A stretch of 64,000 bases of DNA from Azadirachta indica (lineage: Eukaryota; Streptophyta; Magnoliopsida; Sapindales; Meliaceae). The stretch spans positions 2,618,871-2,682,870 of the forward strand of contig CM040451.1 in assembly GCA_022749755.1 (NCBI GenBank). Direction: 5' to 3'. Positions 10,561 through 20,049 of the stretch are shown here, piece by piece (within the stretch, counting starts at the first letter, position 1; every line of letters starts with the position of its first letter). The position numbers were made by a program, and so were the translations under genes. The notes under the pieces are model-generated. The model was not told the DNA's origin. It saw only the letters and a program-made list of their open reading frames with translations, and did not search any database.

Positions 10561-11174
10561 TTGTGAGCTCAGGTGAAAAGGCAAAGTCTCACCTTGAGAT
10601 TTTTTTGCAAAAATGATCCAATCGCAACAAATGATGAGGGTATCACAGAATGGCCGCTCAAAATCCTATTTTCCACGAAAATCTTACAAGTTTGACTCTT
10701 ATCCAAGTATAATGCAAGTAGACTCAATCTAGATACATAAAAAGAAAAAATCAATGGAGATAGGTATCTTTTCGGACTTCTACTCTTACTTGAACTTTGC
10801 CAAAGTTCTTATCTTACCAAAAAAACTTCTAAAAACCTTCTTTGACTTAAGCATTGGAGGGTTTTTGCTGGAAACCAGCTTTCCTCTAATTGTATTTTCT
10901 TTTTTTGTAGATTTTTTCACTAAATGATAGGGAAATTGTTGTTTGATATTGGATTGGCGTGCAAGCTCCAGCATCAATAAAAAGCTTGGTGAAGCTCACC
11001 TCACCTAGTTGTATGTCAAAGATGTTCTCAAATTTGCTAGCTGTCAGCTCTCCTATTACCTTGCTAGAAGATATGAGAAAAGATTATATGCATGGAACTC
11101 ATTCTTTGATGACAACGAATTCAAAATTGCGAAGAGGCCAAAGCAGCAGAAAGGAGCAATTTTGTACTCCAAAA
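10561..11174 (-). other. Possible decayed coding region, unrecognised
   Basis: On the minus strand, about 11060-10930 reads SKFENIFDIQLGEVSFTKLF followed by DAGACTPIQY, which looks protein-like. An open stretch at 10569-10754 lies downstream. The frames are separate, no splice sites clearly connect them, and no family is recognised. The segment is interrupted on its right by the LTR beginning at 11178. Confidence 0.25.
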
Positions 11175-11177
11175 TGA

Positions 11178-11680
11178 TGTAGAACAAAAAATAGGGGTCA
11201 AATAAATTAGAACGGTTTTTTTATTTCATATTTTGATTTCTTATTTTAATTAGAATTCTTATTTCATTTTATTGTTTAAGTAGAATTCTGGTTTATTATT
11301 TTAATCATAGTTTAAGTTTACATCCCTTATTCATTGGAATTCTTATTCTCTTATAACAAGGATATATGCTAGTCTAAATAAGTTTTGTTATCATTAGTTG
11401 GAATTCAATCAATAATTCCTTATGTGGGTTAATTATCTCTTTTTTGTGCATTATCAATCTCTTTTTGATTGATTGAATTCCAACTAATGATAACAAAGCT
11501 TATTCTCTTACGGCAAGGATATATGCTAGTCTAAATAAGCTTTGTTATCATTAGTTGGAAGTCAATCAATCATTCCCTATGCGAGTTAATTAACTTTTTT
11601 TTGTGGGTTATCAATCTCTCTTTGATAGTTTTATTCTTAATTATTCAAGACATACTAATATCGCTTTCGCATTACGTCAA
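11178..11680 (+). repeat. 5' LTR with an internal inverted duplication
   Basis: About 120 bp longer than the 3' LTR. The block around 11352-11415 (CAAGGATATATGCTAGTC ... ATTAGTTGGAATTCAATCAA) reappears inverted at about 11468-11504 and again direct at 11505-11572. The partner LTR has one copy of this block, so the rearrangement is secondary. The LTR start is TG at 11178 (or 11175) and the end is ...GTCA at 11680. Confidence 0.7.
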
Positions 11681-13582
11681 GTGGTATCAAAGACTACCTT
11701 TATGCCAAATCCGATTCATTAAATAATTGTATCACTTGTTTAACATATTTTTAAATATATTTTAATATATATTCTAAAATGTTAATATTGTTCTCCTACT
11801 CAAATACTAATAAATTTTATTTTAAAGAGTATTAGATACTTTTTAAACTAAAAATATAATTAAATATTTTTAAAATGTGAAAACATAAAATAAATATATT
11901 AAATTATAAATGAGTTAAAATAAAATGATTATTCAAATAATTGATCATGCCATGAATGAGTTCACGTGTCAAGACCTCTAAATCTGAACGTGATCTAGTT
12001 ATTAACCGTGTCTCATCATTATGACTCATTTATTAATCATGTTATTTTAAGTGAACCCAAATCCATTAATTTCGTGTCATGTTGGTTTTGGATTGATAGC
12101 TCATGCTAAAAATTGCCACACTAAGTAATGACAATGAAGTACCAATTATACCTGGAAACAACTAAGGAATTCAAAAAATCAACCATCGTTTGAAGATCAA
12201 AATTTCGTAATTTAATGGCTTGTTTGTGATAGAAGATTTTCTCAATTAGCTAGCTAAAGTGGAGAAGTTCTTTAACTACTAGAAAACTAAAGAGCACATA
12301 AAGGTCAAGCTGGTAACTTATTAAAGGAGGAGGATTAGCTTGGTGGCACTTGTAACACGAATTCGACAAGGAAAGTCCATAAATTATGAACAAATATTTT
12401 TCATTTGCTATCGAAATTGTCAACAAGCATACCACAAAATATAAGAGTACATAACCAAGTTCCTCAAACTTGTTGCCAATATTCACATCTTAGAATCTGG
12501 AAATCAAAAGATTTCAAGATTTATTTATGGACTTTGTACGCAACTATGCAATCCACATGTATAAGGAGTCTTGTCAAGTAATATAGTGAGAAAAATGGGG
12601 TATCAAACATACAAGGATTAAATTTTTGAATTCTAAACTAATTGCTACAATTATAGTAAATTGATTTTTACCTAGGCAATCGTTACTTGATTACTTATAA
12701 ATACAAAGTTTATATAACTGGTAATTTAATAACAAAATATATAAAGAAACAGAAATTAGAGCTAAAAGCTTGAGTGCGTATAAATTTTCGTTAAGACTCA
12801 TAACCTATTGTTTTAATGATAACAAATATTGATATTTTTAACTAACTATATTCTTCTTATAACATTCATTGTTATATTTCTATCATGAAGAATTGTAATG
12901 TAATTATAAAGATTAAAAAAAAATTCAAAATCAAGGATTCAAAGAAAGCAATAATGAAACCCCAAGAGAGAATTGAAGAATTGAAGATACAATCGTTCGA
13001 TGACTTTTTATTTGTAATGAAACTTTAAAATTAAATAGTGATTTGTACTTAAAAACTCAAAACTTTTTTTCTTATAAAAATACATATTTTATCCGTTTTA
13101 AAAATGAATTGGCTACATGATTTTGATTTGAAGATTTCGAGTATAAGAAAATAGCCATAAATTTTTAGGACCAAAATGCAAGATTTTGAAAATTGATATT
13201 GGACTAAAATGCAAAAGTTTCAAAGTTGTGAACATTACCCATGAATAATGTCTATAAAGAGTGCCTGAAGATTGTTTCTTTCATGACAATGTTGAGCAAA
13301 ATCTGAAGACTCTTTGAAGAAACTTTATGATGTTTCTTTCATGCAAAAATCAAACTCCTTGTAAAGCCTTAACCAAGAGCATGAAGAAAAAGAAATTTCG
13401 TTGTTTTTCAATTATAAGAAAGTTGAAGGGCTACAAGTAAATTACAAGACAAATTGATTATAACAAATATTCTAATTTCTATTCATTGTTTGAATAGTCA
13501 TTTTATTACAAGTTTTATATTGCAAATAACTTTTCATTATCACAAAACTCGAGGATGACTTTACTTTTAAAGGGAGGAGAAC

Positions 13583-13969
13583 TGATGCAAGATAGAAAGT
13601 AAAGGTCAAATAAATTACAAAGTTTATTTTAAGTCATATTTTGAAATTTTTTATTTTAATTAGGACTTTTATTTGATTTTTTTTCTTAGTTATGATTCTA
13701 ATTTATTTTAGTCAGTTTAAGTTTAAATCCTTTATTTATGGGAGTTCTTATTCTCCTATGATTAGGCTATATGCTAGATAAATAATCTTTGTTATTCATT
13801 AGTTAGAATTCAATCAATCAATAATATTTTCTTTAATTATCCTTTTGTGTGGTTAATTATGTTTTATCTTTTCTTTCATAAATTAACTATCTCTCTCTGA
13901 GAGCCATATTATTAAATATTTAAGATGTATATTAAAACTACATCTAATATCACTCATGCACTAGGTTAG
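13583..13969 (+). repeat. 3' LTR of the 11-14 kb element
   Basis: Begins TGATGCAAGATAG immediately after the polypurine tract and follows the 5' LTR block by block through TATATGCTAG, ATTAGTTAGAATTCAATCAA and ACATCTAATATC. The right end is approximate, because the terminal CA has diverged. Confidence 0.7.
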
Positions 13970-15000
13970 ATAAAGTAGAGACCTAGTCACTTTCTATCCA
14001 AATATGAAACCAGCCACGAGAGAAAGCAACGTTAATAGCATGTAGAATGAAACACACGTTAGCAAAAAACCAGTGTGAATACAGCAAAACTATAGAGACT
14101 ATCTATTAACATCGCTTATATAACATTCAAAATTAAACCCCACCACCGCAGTCCTCTACATATCTATTTTACATTGGAGAATTTTACTTTGCTCCAAAGG
14201 GATTTAGCGAAGTAAAAATATCTAATATATTTTTAAACATCATCATTTTAATCCTTAATATTTTATAAATTATAATTTTAGTAACATATTTGATATATTA
14301 GGTAAAAAACCCTAATACTTCTGAAAATTATCTTTGATTTAAAATAGTTGTGTTAATATCACTTTGATCCTTTGACCAAACATGCATTAATTTGTTATTG
14401 TCAATATCTGCGAAGAAGATTTTAAAAAAAATGTTTTTTTCATTTCAGTTGATTGTCGGTAACAAAATATGTTACTTACATTGTATTTTTAATAAAATTC
14501 AAAAATAAAATTTTTGTCTTATTTACTTACTAAAAGTACTTATTATATATTTTTAAAATGATCATTATATACTTAATTTCTTTTTTCAATTAGTGAATAA
14601 GCAAAATTTTTAATTTCAAATTTAATTGAAATTAAGGGCAACTTTTTTTTTTATGTTGAAAAAGTTGTTGAAATGAAAAAGGGTACTTTTATCTCTACCT
14701 CACACAGATTAATAGTAACAATTTAACAAATGTTTGATTAAGGAATTAAAGTGATATTGATTAAAATATTTTAAATATAATAATTTCAAAAATATTTAAG
14801 GATGCTTTTCTTTAATATGTCAAATATGTATGAAACATGAGATAAACAGTGGAGTGTCTTATGGAAGATATGTAATTCATCTCTCTAAACCCCTACGTCT
14901 ATTTGTGTTCTTAGTTTTTCTTGATACTAATTAATGTAAAATGGAAATGAAAACTATCATAAATTGAAAAAAGCACACAGAGGTTTTTTACTTTTTTTTT
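13970..15000. other. AT-rich spacer, no gene seen
   Basis: No conserved motif or element end. Poly-T runs lie at 14645-14655 and 14992-15005. Confidence 0.45.
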
Positions 15001-15009
15001 TTTTTATCT

Positions 15010-15200
15010 AAAACGAGTTTGTGGTAGCAACTTATTTCTCTGATCGGAAGCATTCCTTACCAGAAGGAGTTTTGGTAGTACAACCACTACTCTTTTTACC
15101 CTGTTTCAAAACGTCTTCCGAAGCAACACTGAGCACCTTCGGTCTCGTTTCATCAACCTTTTATTGCAAAAACGAGTTGTGGTAGCACAAACATAAAACG
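15010..15200 (-). pseudogene. Detached extra C-terminal unit of the repeat gene
   Basis: On the minus strand this reads VDETRPKVLSVASEDVLKQG, then KKSSGCTTKTPSGKECFRSEK and a stop. The last part parallels the C-terminus of the main reading frame (TTTPPGQDCF then TGA). Where the detached unit has CGA (Arg), the main frame has TGA at its stop, so the main frame looks shortened by a single C-to-T change. The segment may be a former 3' exon: a GTAAGT donor-like motif lies in between at about 15262. It may instead be a decayed duplicate. Confidence 0.4.
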
Positions 15201-15271
15201 ATAAAAGGACACACATAGAAGTTTTTCTTCATTTTGTTACAAAAACGAGTTGAGGTAGCAACTTACTCTGA

Positions 15272-15922
15272 TCAAAAGCAGTCCTGACCAGGAGGAGTTG
15301 TGGTAGCAATCTTTTCTTTCTCTTCAGAGCGGATCCCCTTATCTTTATTTTTCTTTTTACAACCTTTTGCATAGCCATCCCGAGCACCTTCGATTCTCGC
15401 TTCCTCAACCTTTTCTTTCTCTTTAGAGGCCATATTCTGATCTTCGTTTTGCTTTTTGGAACCATGTGTAAAGGAATCCTTACCACCTTCAGTTCTCGCT
15501 TCCTTAACCTTTTCTTTCTCTTTAGAGGCCATAATCTGATTTTTGTTTTGCTCTTTGGAACCATTTGTGAAGGAAACCTGAGCACCTTCAGTTCTGGCTA
15601 CCTCAACCTTTTCTGGCTTCCTCAACATTTGCTCTTTGTTTTGCTGCTTGGAATCTTGTGTAAGGCAATCCTGAGCACCTTTAGTACTCGTTTTTTCAAC
15701 TTTTTCTTTCCCTTTAGAGGCCCTATTCCGACCTCCGTTTTGGTCTTTGGAACCTTGTGTAAGGCAATCCTGAGCACCTTTAGTACTCGTTTTTTCAACT
15801 TTTTCTTTCCCTTTAGAGGCCATTTCCCGATCTCTGTTTTGGTCTTTGGAACCTTGTGTAAGGCAATCCTGAGCACCTGCAGTACTCGTTTCCTCAACCT
15901 TTTCTTTCTGCTTAGCGACCAT
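15272..15922 (-). CDS. Lys/Glu-rich protein of 33-residue repeats, unknown family
   Basis: Encodes 216 residues. After the first Met come about six tandem units of 32-33 residues with the pattern (M)ASKxKEKVEExxTxGAxD, then a Ser/Thr-Gly-Ser-Lys-x-Gln-Asn-Lys-Asp-Gln tail. Units start at about residues 1, 34, 67, 99, 131 and 164, and a partial unit ends in TTPPGQDCF. Units 2 and 3 are the most alike, suggesting recent expansion. No signal peptide or membrane segment is seen; the protein should be very hydrophilic and probably disordered. The start ATG at 15920-15922 has a good plant context (AAAGATGGTC), with a TATA-like box about 95 bp upstream. The unit is three times 11 residues, which recalls LEA-type 11-mers, but the LEA motif itself is not clear. 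Overlapping open frames in this interval are shadows of the repeat. Confidence 0.6.
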   Translation of the reverse strand: MVAKQKEKVEETSTAGAQDCLTQGSKDQNRDREMASKGKEKVEKTSTKGAQDCLTQGSKDQNGGRNRASKGKEKVEKTSTKGAQDCLTQDSKQQNKEQMLRKPEKVEVARTEGAQVSFTNGSKEQNKNQIMASKEKEKVKEARTEGGKDSFTHGSKKQNEDQNMASKEKEKVEEARIEGARDGYAKGCKKKNKDKGIRSEEKEKIATTTPPGQDCF

Positions 15923-16009
15923 CTTTGATCTTTGTTTTGCTCTATCACTCTAATTTTTCTTTTTCTTTGTCTTTAGCTTTTTAATCAAGGAGAGCTTGGA
16001 GTAACTTCA

Positions 16010-16024
16010 TTAATTTATAAGAGC
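16010..16024 (-). promoter_or_regulatory. TATA-like box of the repeat gene
   Basis: On the minus strand the sequence is CTCTTATAAATTAATG, about 90-100 bp upstream of the ATG at 15922. This spacing allows transcription to start about 30 bp downstream and leaves a 60-70 nt A-rich leader. No upstream ATG in the leader keeps a long frame. Confidence 0.45.
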
Positions 16025-16298
16025 GAAACTGGCAGTTCAAGCCTCTGCATGAATGTCAATGTATCAGTCACCGTCGAAATTTATAAAATAATGTTTAATT
16101 GTCTTTTATTCTTGAATATAAGTTAACGCACGTGCAGACCCCATTGTCTATGGCTTATTTTCTGGAAGTGAAAAATAAAATTCATTCAAGTCCCAATTGA
16201 GAGAACAGAAAGAAAAATAGCATATATCAAATACTTACACATTGAGTCCACCACCAAAAAAAAAAAAAAAAAGATCACAAAGAAATGTTTGGCAGCAT

Positions 16299-16601
16299 TT
16301 ATGATGAAAATAATTCTGAATTTCAATCTAGTCCTATTCTTTTCTATCATGACTTTTAAGAATTATTAACACATGATATGATTAAAAATGAAAGATTGAA
16401 ATTGCATCTTAAAAAATTTATTAGTTAATTCTAAAATTATTTTTTACCTCTTAATATTGTAAATTATACTAGTTAATTAGTAAAATTTATTAAAATGCAA
16501 TTTCAATCTTTCATTCTTAACTATATTGGGTGCCAATAAATTCTTCACGTTCAGGATAAAAAAGAGTATGACTGGATCCAAATTCAAATAAATCATAAAG
16601 A
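16299..16601. mobile_element. Foldback (MITE-like) element of about 300 bp
   Basis: The left half (16299-16430) is the approximate reverse complement of the right half (16470-16601). Near the centre the match is nearly perfect (AATGAAAGATTGAAATTGCAT against ATGCAATTTCAATCTTTCATT). It continues outward through TCTAGTCCTATTCTTTTCTATC against the complement of GATAAAAAAGAGTATGACTGG. It has no coding capacity. The target duplication was not resolved. An A17-18 run just outside, at about 16255-16272, may or may not belong to it. Confidence 0.65.
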
Positions 16602-17391
16602 GCACATATTTAATTGATAATATTATTAATGAAATGTTGAACAAACCAATCAATAATAAGTTTATGGTCAGAAATAAACAATGGTTTTCATGAGCAAGGA
16701 TTCAATATAAATTGTAACTCAAATAATAAATTAAATATTTTACTTAGACAAAAAGAATAGAAAATTCAAATAAATAATACATATTATTTTTAAAAATTCA
16801 TTTATTACACTACCTCACCATCTTGTTTGATGAATAATAAATTATTTGTTAGAAAAATTATTTCGTTTTTTCTTAATTTAATGATATCATATTCATAATA
16901 AATAATTTGGAAAAATACAAAAATTAACGATGATCACTTTGTATGTTTACGTAATATATCTTTGCCATCAGTGGGTCTGTATCAGCCAATTTGGTGGCAT
17001 TTTTTTACAATATCATTCCTCTGCGTTATTAATCTTCAAAAACTAAATCTTTTAAATGATAAGAATCCATTTCAAACTCTCTTACTTGATCAACCATGGT
17101 GATTAAATATTTGTTTTATAGGTAGGCATGTATACATTAATAAGTGGGTTATTTGTAGCTTCACCTCCACGTTTATTGACAATCTTTACATATAATTTGA
17201 AATTTTAAAAAATTATTAACATTGCCTCTATTAATGGCTATCATTGTTAAAGTTAACATTATAAGAGATAAAAGCATAATTTAACAAGTATTTATAAAAT
17301 AAAAATTTATATAATGGTAAACTTATAATTGTGCTATTTTATTTTATAAAAAAAATTGCTTTTAGTTTTTTATTCTTTTCTCTCTTTTCTA
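16602..17391. other. AT-rich spacer, no gene seen
   Basis: No supported exon, repeat or element end. Confidence 0.45.
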
Positions 17392-17562
17392 AGCTTCTTT
17401 TGATCCAAATTGTCCAAATTCTTTTCTCTCCTTTGCCAACTTCAATAATTCTCCTCTCTCACGCTTCTTTTTACCCAAATTCTCCAAAGTTGTTTTCTCT
17501 TCTACTCACTTGAATCATTCTCCTCCCTTATGTTTCTTTTTCCCCAAATTCTCTACTGTCGT
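17392..17562. repeat. About 69-bp pyrimidine-rich tandem repeat, 2.4 units
   Basis: The block GCTTCTTTTTACCCAAATTC recurs about every 69 bp (starts near 17392, 17461 and 17530), and each unit contains CTTCAATAATTCTCCTC-like text. The small open frames here are translations of the repeat and are not called as genes. Confidence 0.6.
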
Positions 17563-17689
17563 TGTTATGAGGTGATGAACATGACTGAGACAATTTCTTC
17601 CTCTTCTCTTTTATCTCTTCTCTCCTTCTTTTCTAGTCTTCGTCGCCAACTATGTTCGTCATCTCCCAATTTCTACCATTATTTTATTA

Positions 17690-18225
17690 TTAAAGGAGTA
17701 AATTTCAAACCACGTGAAAAATAGAATATTTGTCTTTATCCTATTCATGTCTTCATACCAAACTGTCCTAATAATGGCTTGTTGCTCTAAGTCAAAATTG
17801 GCTAAAAACCACGTTTTCTTTTTCTTGTTTAATGGTGAGCTAAAGTCTTATCTAAGAAAATTTTTGTCTATTTCTCAATTTTCATTAATTATTGTGTTAA
17901 TAGTTTGAAAATCAGAAAATGTTGGAGATTCCGGCCTATGTACCGGTTCGGCCACTGAAGTATTATACTGAACGAAACTTTGGGTATTTAAATCTTCTAT
18001 CTTAGTAGCTTGAACTCTAGAGGTGTTAGGAATGGAAAATGATGATCTAGCGGCTTGAAAATCTAAATAGCTAGTTGGTGGTCTAGGTTGTCTAAAAGAA
18101 TTAAATTTAAGAAGGATTTTACCATCATTGGTTTCTAATACTTGAGAAATTTCTTTTTGAGCTAAATTCCTAGGGACTTGTAGTTGATCTGTCTTGAAGA
18201 TCGGAACCAGAGAATTTGATGACTA
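17690..18225 (-). pseudogene. Pararetrovirus-like first ORF, N-terminal part, with stops
   Basis: One frame on the minus strand runs about 530 bp from near 18220 to about 17690 without a frameshift and is broken by two nonsense codons, near 17890 and 17855. It has conserved-looking blocks with Pro/Arg/Ser-rich and aromatic residues of the kind found in the movement-protein half of petuvirus/florendovirus-like polyproteins. It is followed by a Lys-rich block and a Trp/Phe-rich block. No good start codon was identified: coding similarity begins right after the intergenic region. Downstream of 17690 the similarity is lost in an unrelated pyrimidine-rich repeat. Confidence 0.45.
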
Positions 18226-18344
18226 AAATGATTGTAAATTGATTTGAAAATAATAAGTTAAAAAATTGTTGAGTTTTTTAAAAAATTGGAATATTCAATT
18301 AGAAGTTGTATGAATAAGAACAATTAGTTTTTGAAAATGAAAAT

Positions 18345-18452
18345 ATTTTATTGATTGTGGGAGAATGTTACAAAGAGAATTTTACACTAAGTATTTTTCT
18401 CTCTTCGGTTCGCCCTCCTGAGTGAGGAAACGATTTTCTAATTTATAAATAC
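18345..18452 (-). promoter_or_regulatory. Promoter and poly(A) signals of the pararetrovirus-like intergenic region
   Basis: On the minus strand TATTTATAAATTAG (18438-18451) is a TATA box. About 90 nt downstream AATAAAATA (about 18344-18352) is a poly(A) signal. In pararetroviruses and LTR elements the poly(A) signal follows the transcription start closely, so the two together define an R-like region. The spacing fits that design. No clear consensus tRNA-Met primer site was found in the leader. Confidence 0.45.
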
Positions 18453-18709
18453 AATTGAATAACTCTTACCTAATTGATGAATACAATTATTGATTACAAC
18501 AAAATTGACTAAAAGAAAAGAAAGATTCTTGTTGTCGATCACATGTCTTTGTCTTGAATAGCTGTCCTTGAGGATGCTTGATGTCGGTCACATGATAAAT
18601 AAGTCTTGCATAATTGTCCTTTAATATTCTTTGAATAATTATCCTTGCTGTCGGCCATGTGCTAAATGTACCTTTGTCTGGACTTGAATAATTACAAATC
18701 AAATGGGTC

Positions 18710-19105
18710 TTAAGAGAATGGCCTACCATATGGGTCATCTGTCGGTGGTTGAGTAGATCCTGTTGAAGATTCTTGAGTGTCATTATTTTCTTCTTCTTTC
18801 ATTTTTTTCATTAATTCATCGAACATTTTGGCATAGTACTGTTTCTTATTTTTTGGAAGGATGCTTGAGCTGGCCTTGTCAGAGGGAGTAGAAGTCCTCT
18901 TTGGAGGCGGAGAAGAAACTTTTTTGACTGCTTTTACAATCGTCTTTTCTGACTTTAGCCATTGAGTAATTGCTGAAGAAGTGATTTTTTTTAAGTCATA
19001 TTTGTCCCACCATTTAATTTTGAATTTTCTTAATAAGGACAGATTACATTCTGAATAAAATCTTTCTACTGTAAAACTGTAGTAAGGGTAGATATTTATT
19101 TTAGT
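18710..19105 (-). pseudogene. Pararetrovirus-like ORF, C-terminal part
   Basis: An uninterrupted minus-strand frame of about 130 residues runs from 19105 to a TAA at 18710-18712. It has an aromatic/basic block (a Trp-Trp-Asp-Lys-Tyr motif), then a Ser/Pro/Lys-rich linker, then an acidic, Gln/Thr/Pro-rich tail. It has no start of its own, since the left part is missing at a break near 19105. It lies upstream, in transcription direction, of the promoter-like region. It is therefore the end of the last ORF preceding the intergenic region, or of an ORF shared with the upstream genome end. Confidence 0.45.
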
Positions 19106-19166
19106 CTTTTTACATTTATTTTAGTCTTTACACCCATAATGTTAACTGTAGTAAGGGTAGATATGC
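19075..19166. repeat. 21-bp direct repeat at the edge of the viral segment
   Basis: AACTGTAGTAAGGGTAGATAT occurs at about 19075-19095 and again at about 19146-19166, with 50 bp between that itself repeats ATTTATTTTAGTCTTT. The first copy is coding sequence of the viral ORF; the second marks where viral similarity has ended. Confidence 0.75.
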
Positions 19167-19394
19167 CATTTTATCATTTTTTGCTATTTTTAACGGTGAA
19201 TGGTTATTAATATGAACACTGCTGATAACTTTTCAAATTTTCAAGTTATATATGAATATTATCAATAAATGTTAGGGTAGAGCTGAAAGTATCTCTTGAC
19301 AAGGCATGAAAGCTATTTCCTTAATAATTTATGAATTACTAAAATTTCAAACGAAAAAAATAAATATTAATGGTGGAATAATGACACATGTAAG

Positions 19395-19556
19395 TAATTA
19401 TATAATCAATACACTATAATTAATGTATAAGTTAGTTTCAATCATAATATTGAAAGTGCATGAATCTAATTTAATATAATTAATTATATAATTAATACAC
19501 TATAATTAAAGCATAAGTTAGTTTCAATCTTAACATTGAAAGTGCATGAATCTAAT
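19395..19556. repeat. Tandem duplication of about 90 bp
   Basis: TACACTATAATTAATGTATAAGTTAGTTTCAATC...TTGAAAGTGCATGAATCTAAT is repeated once directly, with few changes. It is non-coding. Confidence 0.8.
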
Positions 19557-19597
19557 AGCTTACAAATCAATGTAAACATGTGTATATAATTTTTTTT

Positions 19598-19973
19598 TAA
19601 TAATAAAAAGCTTTTTAAAATTTTTTGATGTCGTTTGGTTAGTACTGAAAAAGGTGTTTAGTAACTTAAAAAAACTTTTTCTTACTACTAAAAAAAGACT
19701 AAGATTTGGGTTTTTGGTAATAGAATTTTTTTAGTTTTGTTGAAAGGTAAAATTGTTTAAAATATCTTTACTCTGTTTTAAAAATTTTAAGTTATTTCTT
19801 TAAAATAGACATTAAAATTTTATCTATTAAAATAGTTATTCAAATTTTATAAAAAGTTATTTGTCACAAATAAACGATTAATAAACTTTTATGAAAAACT
19901 TTATTTATAAAAACTCTACCGGTGAAATGTCTACTCTAAAAAGATACACTTAAAAAATTATACGAAACAAACC
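19598..19973. mobile_element. MITE copy 2
   Basis: Follows the copy at 25516-25936 block by block: TTTTTTGATGTCGTTTGGTT, AAAGGTAAAATTGTTTAAAA, AATATCTTTACTCTGTTTTA, AAACGATTAATAAACTTTTA and a closing TATACGAAACAAACCC. The outer left terminus appears shortened relative to that copy. Confidence 0.75.
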
Positions 19974-20011
19974 CTAAATATAAGGCTGCCTATCCTTTCT
20001 CTCTCTTTCTC

Positions 20012-20015
<4 letters not shown>

Positions 20016-20046
<31 letters not shown>
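20016..20046. repeat. (TA)n microsatellite
   Basis: About 14 uninterrupted TA units, preceded by a CTCTCTTTCTCTC pyrimidine tract. Confidence 0.95.

Positions 20047-20049
<3 letters not shown>

Larger units (their letters stand above)
11178..13969 (+). mobile_element. Two-LTR retroelement without visible coding capacity
   Basis: The 5' LTR (11178-11680) and 3' LTR (13583 to about 13969) share AGGGGTCAAATAAATTA-like starts, the TTAAGTTTA block, TATATGCTAG, ATTAGTTGGAATTCAATCAA and the closing CTAATATC...GCA region. A TGGTATCAAAG primer site lies at 11683-11693, and a purine tract AAAGGGAGGAGAA at 13569-13581 sits directly before the 3' LTR. The internal 1.9 kb has stops throughout and no gag or pol motif. 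It is either a non-autonomous element or a heavily decayed copia; its primer site and LTR form favour copia. A detached head of the same LTR lies at 22773-22815. Confidence 0.75.
17690..19105 (-). mobile_element. Endogenous pararetrovirus-like segment (Caulimoviridae type)
   Basis: Two blocks of protein-coding character on the same strand flank a 470-bp non-coding region with promoter and poly(A) features. This is the arrangement expected where a circular pararetroviral genome is cut across its intergenic region. No reverse transcriptase or coat zinc knuckle lies in the window, so this is a fragment. Assignment rests on my recognition of the conserved blocks and on the layout. A plant LTR element with similar order is the main alternative. 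In-frame stops show that the copy is inactive. Confidence 0.5.

Noticed and set aside
15449..15928. 159-residue + strand open frame (Phe/Leu-rich)
   Set aside because: Antisense shadow of the 33-residue-repeat gene; the minus strand has the better start context, TATA box and hydrophilic repeat.
15229..15948. Other minus-strand frames of 108 and 118 residues
   Set aside because: Frameshifted translations of the same 99-bp repeat, basic and low-complexity, without their own promoter or better start.
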